Source: DATAEG01 sp036258135 (lineage in GTDB: Bacteria; Actinomycetota; Actinomycetes; Mycobacteriales; Jatrophihabitantaceae). From it: a stretch of 25,811 nt of DNA. The notes under the pieces were generated by a model. It did not search any database. It worked only from the letters and a program-made list of their open reading frames with translations, and was not told the origin of the DNA. Made by a program: the position numbers and the translations under genes. Positions 25,322 through 25,811 of this stretch are shown piece by piece. The DNA is taken from NCBI GenBank assembly GCA_036258135.1, contig DATAEG010000148.1, positions 1 to 25,811 on the forward strand, in the 5' to 3' direction. Every line of letters begins with the position of its first letter. The stretch's first letter is position 1.

Positions 25322-25811
25322 CCGCGCCGTCCATCCGCGCCGCCACGCCGGACGACGCCGAGGCCATCTCGGCCGTCCGGCTCGCCGGCTGGCGAGCTGC
25401 GTACGGCGCTCTGCTGCCGCCGGGGAAGCTCGACCACGTCGACGGCGTCGAGTGGGCGGCCCGGGTCCGGGCCCGGCTGGCCACCGGGCAGATCGTCATG
25501 CTGGTGGCCGAGGACGCCGGGTCCGTTCAGGCGTTCTCTTCCTTCGGTTGCTGCCGCGACCACGACCTGCCGGAGGCGGACGAGATCTACGCCCTGTACG
25601 TGCATCCGACGCAATGGTCGCGCGGGCTCGGGCGGGAGCTCATGGCCGCGACGCTGCCCCAGCTGCGTCGTCCCGTCGCTCTTTGGGTGCTGGAAGCCAA
25701 CGCCCGGGCGAGACGCTTCTACGAGATCGCCGGGTTCCGCGCGGACGGGTCGGTCAAGGACGCCGACCTGTACGGTGCCACCCTGCCCGAAGTGCGCTAC
25801 ATCCTGCGCTA
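25318..25811 (+). CDS. GNAT family acetyltransferase (cut by window end)
   Basis: 164 residues from the GTG at 25318, which overlaps the DedA stop as GTGA. SIRAATPDDAEAISAVRLAGWRAAYGALLPP opens the fold, EIYALYVHPTQWSRGLGRELMAATLPQL is the acetyl-CoA-binding strand-loop-helix (R-G-x-G), and VALWVLEANARARRFYEIAGFRADG is the usual C-terminal block. The last visible codon is followed by 'ta', most likely the first two bases of a stop codon, since GNAT proteins of this type end near EVRYILR. The substrate is unknown. Coupled to DedA, with no special site visible. Confidence 0.88.
   Translation, partial: MTAPSIRAATPDDAEAISAVRLAGWRAAYGALLPPGKLDHVDGVEWAARVRARLATGQIVMLVAEDAGSVQAFSSFGCCRDHDLPEADEIYALYVHPTQWSRGLGRELMAATLPQLRRPVALWVLEANARARRFYEIAGFRADGSVKDADLYGATLPEVRYILR

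Overview
The window is a very G+C-rich stretch of a chromosome from an actinomycete-type bacterium (Actinomycetota). The evidence is codon use with G or C at most third positions, frequent GTG starts, ATGA/GTGA gene overlaps, TANNNT -10 boxes 6-7 bases before start codons (leaderless transcripts), and gene content. A core of the window matches the order I know from Mycobacterium tuberculosis and Streptomyces: a DUF3046 gene, pspA, clgR, pgsA, argA, ftsK, dapA, thyX, all in familiar relative positions. The genus cannot be fixed from the sequence; a Frankiales- or Sporichthya-like lineage is a guess.

Layout. 1-517 is the tail of a secreted DUF4012-like protein, converging on a DUF3046 gene (514-705). 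From 775 to 8904 everything reads rightward: a RimJ/L-type acetyltransferase, a signal-peptide-less BtuF-like binding protein, then a tightly overlapping DNA-repair unit of lhr helicase, nei2-type glycosylase and an AlkZ-like (HTH_42) protein. From 8920 to 14563 everything reads leftward: rimO-pgsA-cinA (overlapping stops and starts), clgR, a TetR regulator, pspA, an ASCH/winged-helix protein and a small monooxygenase. argA and a MOSC protein read rightward (14666-16055) and converge on ftsK (16061-18550). A 72-residue ORF diverges from ftsK. From 19025 to 24596 all genes read leftward again: dapA, an EamA transporter, a nucleoside-kinase-like P-loop protein, a PfkB sugar kinase, thyX and a second HTH_42 protein of the AlkX/YcaQ type. 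A DedA membrane protein and a GNAT acetyltransferase (missing only its last base or so) close the window on the plus strand.

How the genes work together. One theme is genome maintenance: Lhr, Nei, two HTH_42 glycosylase relatives, CinA/PncC, FtsK and ThyX. The second is envelope stress: ClgR and PspA, with PspA preceded by a good match to the mycobacterial SigE-type promoter (GGAAC, 18 bases, GTT). The third is housekeeping: DapA (lysine/peptidoglycan), ArgA (arginine), PgsA (phospholipid), RimO (ribosomal protein S12).

I found no wholly new defence or biosynthetic system. The most unusual items are: a near-perfect palindromic element sitting in frame inside nei and adding about 18 residues; an AlkZ-like protein with H-A-T where the catalytic Q-x-Q is expected, overlapping lhr-nei; a pfkB gene whose conserved N-terminus has no ATG/GTG/TTG start; the ECF-like pspA promoter with a TetR gene wedged between clgR and pspA; and the absence of an RNase J gene between dapA and ftsK, where a long imperfect hairpin and a tiny ORF are found instead. 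No rRNA, tRNA, CRISPR array, insertion sequence or prophage gene was seen, and no gene-free stretch exceeds about 135 bases.
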